Positions 60,713 through 64,000 of a stretch of DNA of 64,000 nt are shown here, one piece after another. Both the position numbers and the translations under genes were made by a program. The DNA comes from Paenibacillus donghaensis (GTDB taxonomy: Bacteria > Bacillota > Bacilli > Paenibacillales > Paenibacillaceae). The notes under the pieces are model-generated. The model had not been told where the DNA came from. It made no database searches and saw only the letters and a program-made list of their open reading frames with translations. The number at the start of each line of letters is the position of its first letter. Position 1 is the stretch's first letter. The stretch covers positions 6,510,001-6,574,000 of the forward strand of contig NZ_CP021780.1 in NCBI RefSeq assembly GCF_002192415.1, in the 5' to 3' direction.

Positions 60713-62469
60713 GCTATTTCCTCCTCTGACAGCTGCGAGGATACGATCTCGCGGTACACTTCATTGTTCTCCAGCAGCTCGCGGTGTGTGCCCATACCGG
60801 CAATTACACCTTCATCCATGACAATGATCCGGTCGGCATCCATAACGGTACTGACACGCTGGGCAACAATCAGAACTGTAGATTCCGTCGTTTCCCCTTT
60901 GAGTGCGGCACGCAGGTTGGCATCTGTCTTGAAATCCAGCGCCGAGAAGCTATCGTCAAATAGATACACCTCAGGCTTGCGGACCAGCGCACGGGCGATC
61001 GACAACCGCTGCTTCTGTCCGCCTGAGACGTTGTTCCCGCCTTGGGCAATTTCGGAGTTGAAGCCCTCCTTCATGGCGGAAATGAAATCGTAGGCCTGGG
61101 CAACTGTAGCGGCATGGATGACTTCTTCATCTGTAGCATCCTCTTTGCCGTAGCGGATGTTCTCGCTTATTGTGCCGGTGAACAGCACCGCTTTTTGCGG
61201 AATATAGCCAATCTTGGCGCGCAGCTGCTCCTGGGTCATCTCACGCACATCCACACCATCCACGCGCACTGCACCTTCAATGACATCGTAGAATCTTGGA
61301 ATCAGGCTGAGCAGCGTAGACTTGCCTGAACCGGTACCACCGATGATCGCCGTAATCTCACCTGGCCGGGCACTGAAGCTGATCCCGGAGAGCGCAGGCT
61401 GCTCGGCACCCGGGTAAGAGAAGGACACATTGTCGAACTCAACGAATCCGTGCATGCCGGCGCGTCCGTCTTTTGTGGTAGCATCCGCTGTAATCTGCAG
61501 CTCGCTGCCTGTAGGATCAGTAAATTCAGGTTTCATATCCAGCACTTCGTTGATCCGGATGGCGGAAGCGGAAGCACGCGGGATAAGCACAAACATCATG
61601 GACACCATAATCAGCGAGAACATAATCTGCATCGCATATTGAATAAAAGCCATCAGTGAGCCTACCTCAAGGTTGCCATCATCGATACGGATACCACCGA
61701 AATATAGAATGCCAATCATCGAGAAATTCATCACGAGCATCATCATCGGCATCAGTCCGGCCATTACCTTGTTCACCTTGATCGCCGTGTCGGTCAGATC
61801 GGTATTGGCTGCAGTAAACCGCTTGTTCTCATGATTAATGCGGTTAAAGGAGCGGATGACACGGATGCCGGTCAGATGCTCGCGCAGCACCAGATTCAAT
61901 TTATCCAGCTTGATCTGTATCGCCTTGAACAGCGGCAGACCCTTCATTCCTATCAGGAAGATAACTGCCACCAGCACAGGAATTACGACCACGAAGATCA
62001 GGGAGAGCTTGGCATCCTCCGAGACCGCCATAATAATCCCGCCGATCATCATCATAGGCGCACCGACCATCATCCGCAGCATCATGGTAAGTACAGTCTG
62101 TACCTGTGTAATGTCATTGGTGGTGCGGGTAATCAAAGAAGCGGTACCCAGCTTGTCGAATTCATGCAGCGTGAAATTCTCTACATGGCTGAACATGCGT
62201 GAGCGGGTATTCTGGCCGAAACCGGCTGCGACTTTGGCCGATAAATAACTGGCAATCACGGAGAAGAGCGCGCCTGCTCCTGCAACCAGCAGCATGAAGC
62301 CGCCGATCTTCCAGATATAGCTGCGGTCCCCCTGGACAATCCCTTTGTCTACTATGTCGGCCATTAGCGTAGGCAGGTAGAGATCGCCCATGGACTGCAG
62401 AAATACGAGTATTAATATAGCCGCGATAGCCAGCTTAAAAGGCTTCAGTTGTTTCATTAATTTAATCAT
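60709..62469 (-). CDS. ABC exporter subunit (first gene of pair)
   Basis: Fused permease-ATPase of 586 aa: six helices (about 15-320), ATPase with Walker A GGTGSGKST, signature VSGGQKQRLSIARALV and Walker B-region VYLFDDSFSALDFKTD. After Walker B it has DDS instead of DE-A, i.e. aspartate in place of the catalytic glutamate, as in the degenerate site of heterodimeric exporters. I choose ATG 62469, nine bases after GGAG; an ATG three codons upstream overlaps the MarR gene more. Confidence 0.92.
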   Translation of the reverse strand: MIKLMKQLKPFKLAIAAILILVFLQSMGDLYLPTLMADIVDKGIVQGDRSYIWKIGGFMLLVAGAGALFSVIASYLSAKVAAGFGQNTRSRMFSHVENFTLHEFDKLGTASLITRTTNDITQVQTVLTMMLRMMVGAPMMMIGGIIMAVSEDAKLSLIFVVVIPVLVAVIFLIGMKGLPLFKAIQIKLDKLNLVLREHLTGIRVIRSFNRINHENKRFTAANTDLTDTAIKVNKVMAGLMPMMMLVMNFSMIGILYFGGIRIDDGNLEVGSLMAFIQYAMQIMFSLIMVSMMFVLIPRASASAIRINEVLDMKPEFTDPTGSELQITADATTKDGRAGMHGFVEFDNVSFSYPGAEQPALSGISFSARPGEITAIIGGTGSGKSTLLSLIPRFYDVIEGAVRVDGVDVREMTQEQLRAKIGYIPQKAVLFTGTISENIRYGKEDATDEEVIHAATVAQAYDFISAMKEGFNSEIAQGGNNVSGGQKQRLSIARALVRKPEVYLFDDSFSALDFKTDANLRAALKGETTESTVLIVAQRVSTVMDADRIIVMDEGVIAGMGTHRELLENNEVYREIVSSQLSEEEIA

Positions 62470-62974
62470 GCTTCTCATCTCCGTTCATTTGTAGCCCATC
62501 CAGATTGGGCGGCGGATTGTTCTCTACGAACTCATGAACCCTTAGCAGCAGCTCTGCAAGCATGTTACTCTCTTCTTCGCCCAAATATTCCACCAGCCTG
62601 TTCAATGTGGTGTCCATGTGATGCTTGGCCTGGCGTGTAACGACCTTTCCTTGCTCCGTAAGCTTGATGCGCACCACTCTGCGATCGGAAGGGTCTGCCT
62701 GTCTTTCCACCATACCCTTCGCCTCCAGGCTGTTGATCAGCTGGGTAATCGTAGGAGGCGTCAGATCGAGGAAGCGGCTGATTTCGGATACCTTCAATCC
62801 CTCCTTATCGGGAGCGTTTCTTTTGGCGATACATATTAATAAAGTCAGCTCACTTGGCTTATGCCCTTCCACTGAATGGTGCCAGTGCGCTTTGCGCAGC
62901 TGCCGGAGTGCTGCAAACAGCTTATGGCCAACTGAATTGGATGAGGAATTATTGTTGCTATCTATTATAATCAC
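62462..62974 (-). CDS. MarR family regulator of the ABC pair
   Basis: 170-aa MarR-type winged-helix repressor: KPSELTLLICIAKRNAPDKE, recognition helix SEISRFLDLTPPTITQLINS, wing VERQADPSDRRVVRIKLTEQ, and a C-terminal dimer helix. The start is probably the GTG at 62972-62974, though its ribosome site GAGAGG is very close. It is the first gene of a MarR-ABC-ABC operon; MarR genes in this position usually repress their own operon. A candidate operator lies over the promoter. Confidence 0.9.
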   Translation of the reverse strand: MIIIDSNNNSSSNSVGHKLFAALRQLRKAHWHHSVEGHKPSELTLLICIAKRNAPDKEGLKVSEISRFLDLTPPTITQLINSLEAKGMVERQADPSDRRVVRIKLTEQGKVVTRQAKHHMDTTLNRLVEYLGEEESNMLAELLLRVHEFVENNPPPNLDGLQMNGDEKHD

Positions 62975-63059
62975 CCCTCTCTATAGTTAGGTCGTCTAAT
63001 AATTAGTTACTTTATTAATTTGGCTACCTAATTATATTTGCGGATAAAAGCTTTGTCAA
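62975..63059 (-). promoter_or_regulatory. Consensus sigma-A promoter and MarR operator
   Basis: Minus-strand TTGACA (63054-63059) and TATAAT (63031-63036) are both perfect and exactly 17 bases apart. Downstream, ATTAGGTA and TAACTAAT (about 63000-63034) form an imperfect inverted repeat overlapping the -10 and start point, and TTAG-GTCGT-CTAA follows. A perfect promoter with an overlapping palindrome fits a tightly repressed, drug-inducible operon. Confidence 0.8.
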
Positions 63060-63110
63060 TTGTTGAATCCGCTCTCAAATATTACGATTTCAAGAACGAA
63101 CAACAGCATA

Positions 63111-63136
63111 AAAAAACCCTGCCGTTAGGGCAAGGT
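63111..63136 (-). terminator. Terminator of the 63150 gene
   Basis: CCTTGCCC-TAAC-GGCAGGG hairpin (one bulge, one mismatch) followed on the minus strand by TTTTTTTATG. Confidence 0.55.
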
Positions 63137-63149
63137 TATGCTTATACTT

Positions 63150-64000
63150 TCACATGATTCCGAAATGCCTGTTCTCATTCGCGGCAGCAATCGGATGCTG
63201 CTCCATCCCTTTTACAATATCCCCGTATTCCATCCGCTGAGCAGCGTCCGCATATTCACGGTTGGTTTCGAACAGGATCACGACCTTAATCAGCTCCTTG
63301 CCGTTGTTCAGCCGGATCGCCAGCTTCAGACTCTGGAGCACCAGCCGAACCGCTTGTTGGTACTGGTTATGGCTGGTTAGATACAGCGCCGTCTGATAAC
63401 TTAGCCTGTACAGGCGGTCGACATTGATAGGGTCCTGAAACTGCTCAAACCGCTGGATCTCCCTTGAGAACCGCGCCAGTATCGCATCGGCCTTAAAGCC
63501 GTAGCGGTTGGCAGCCTGCATGATAATAATCAGGCCGGCCAGAATCTCACCAGGGTTCTCTGCCAGAAAGGCAGTATAACCGGGCAACACCGAGATGTTC
63601 CCACCAAGCAACTCCAGAGCGAAGCTGTTGGCTGCCGCATACATGGATAATTTCTCCACCGCAAGTCTTCCCTCATCATCAAGCAGCCTAAACCAACTAA
63701 GATCAGCATAACCTGCCGTGTATTTCTTGGCCTCTGCATAATGGCCTTGTTTGGTCAGTGCCATAGCCTTGATTAAATATCCATGACCATAATAAAAAAC
63801 AAGCGGACGCTCCATCCCCAGCATCTCTGCACGTTTGCTGCCGGACTTGACCGGTTCCTGCTGATAGATCCCCTGAGCCAGCGCTCTAAGCTCATCGCCA
63901 TATCCCTCCATCTCTTCCCATCTGTGTAGATGGAAGCAGACCTTGGCCAACCTCAGCAACCCCTCCAGCTGTAACGGCTCGGGAAGACGGCCTCTAAACG
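63150..64000 (-). CDS. Helical-repeat (TPR-like) protein, C-terminal part
   Basis: Open on the minus strand to the window edge without a convincing start, so the N-terminus lies outside. The 283 visible residues are all-helical with paired-helix periodicity typical of TPR arrays, e.g. YYGHGYLIKAMALTKQGHYA, then EAKKYTAGYADLSWF, and LYRLSYQTALYLTSHNQYQQ. In Bacillales such regions commonly form the C-terminus of Xre-type helix-turn-helix regulators, so that is a reasonable guess, but the DNA-binding part is not visible. Confidence 0.7.
   Translation of the reverse strand, partial: FRGRLPEPLQLEGLLRLAKVCFHLHRWEEMEGYGDELRALAQGIYQQEPVKSGSKRAEMLGMERPLVFYYGHGYLIKAMALTKQGHYAEAKKYTAGYADLSWFRLLDDEGRLAVEKLSMYAAANSFALELLGGNISVLPGYTAFLAENPGEILAGLIIIMQAANRYGFKADAILARFSREIQRFEQFQDPINVDRLYRLSYQTALYLTSHNQYQQAVRLVLQSLKLAIRLNNGKELIKVVILFETNREYADAAQRMEYGDIVKGMEQHPIAAANENRHFGIM

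Overview
The window reads as chromosome from a Paenibacillus-like member of the Bacillales; this is an inference. It rests on about 55% GC with AT-rich intergenic DNA, strong AGGAGG ribosome sites, frequent TTG/GTG starts, sigma-A promoters, Bacillus-type neighbourhoods (prfA-prmC; a TetR gene beside a SwrC-like RND pump), a Ger(x)C spore-germination remnant, and a glutaminyl-tRNA synthetase. No rRNA or tRNA gene was seen. Most genes are ordinary housekeeping, transport and regulation; the unusual content is in the intergenic DNA.

Layout. 0-3.6 kb: prfA-prmC and ychF. 3.6-4.8 kb: nested repeat elements beside a gene fragment. 4.8-10.5 kb: a GNAT acetyltransferase with type 2 IPP isomerase, and two convergent phospholipase-D-type proteins separated by a composite repeat. 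10.7-15 kb: TetR regulator and RND efflux pump. 15-18.3 kb: an unknown protein, a TorD-like chaperone and moaA. 18.4-26.7 kb: LysE exporter with its divergent MocR regulator, TetR, an ABC exporter-response regulator-histidine kinase operon, and an MFS transporter. 26.7-32 kb: glnS, a DUF2164 protein, GNATs, a MOSC protein and an MFS transporter. 32-36.1 kb: accessory segment with tyrosine-recombinase and IS66 remnants, an AT-rich glyoxalase-fold gene, a type I-C-like CRISPR array without cas genes, and repeats. 36.1-39.7 kb: formate/nitrite transporter, a wrecked sigma/anti-sigma pair, and a NADH oxidase. 39.7-53 kb: fhs, glutathione peroxidase, luciferase-like oxidoreductase, VanY peptidase, DEAD-box helicase, phasin-UbiB pair, ThuA, HemD, a PerR-like regulator, and chemoreceptor and Ger(x)C remnants. 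53-64 kb: Rieske oxidoreductase with SDR, MMPL transporter, MarR-ABC-ABC operon, and the edge of a helical-repeat protein.

Genes that appear to work together: the formate/nitrite transporter and the NADH oxidase both carry paired GTGA-N6-TCAC palindromes, suggesting joint redox/oxygen control (Fnr and/or Rex). TorD and moaA point to a molybdoenzyme encoded elsewhere. TetR/RND, MocR/LysE, MarR/ABC-ABC and ABC/two-component are four local regulator-exporter sets.

The most distinctive findings are: (1) a CRISPR array whose two leader-proximal repeats carry eight bases that look captured from a spacer by one mis-registered acquisition; (2) a family of small mobile-looking elements with a GGTTACTACTTAGG terminus, built from interchangeable sets of about four short repeat units, of which two copies are inserted into the 6-base loops of another copy with 6-bp target duplications; (3) a ~101-bp palindromic repeat, tandemly triplicated at one locus; (4) a composite repeat carrying a 42-bp variable-number tandem array.
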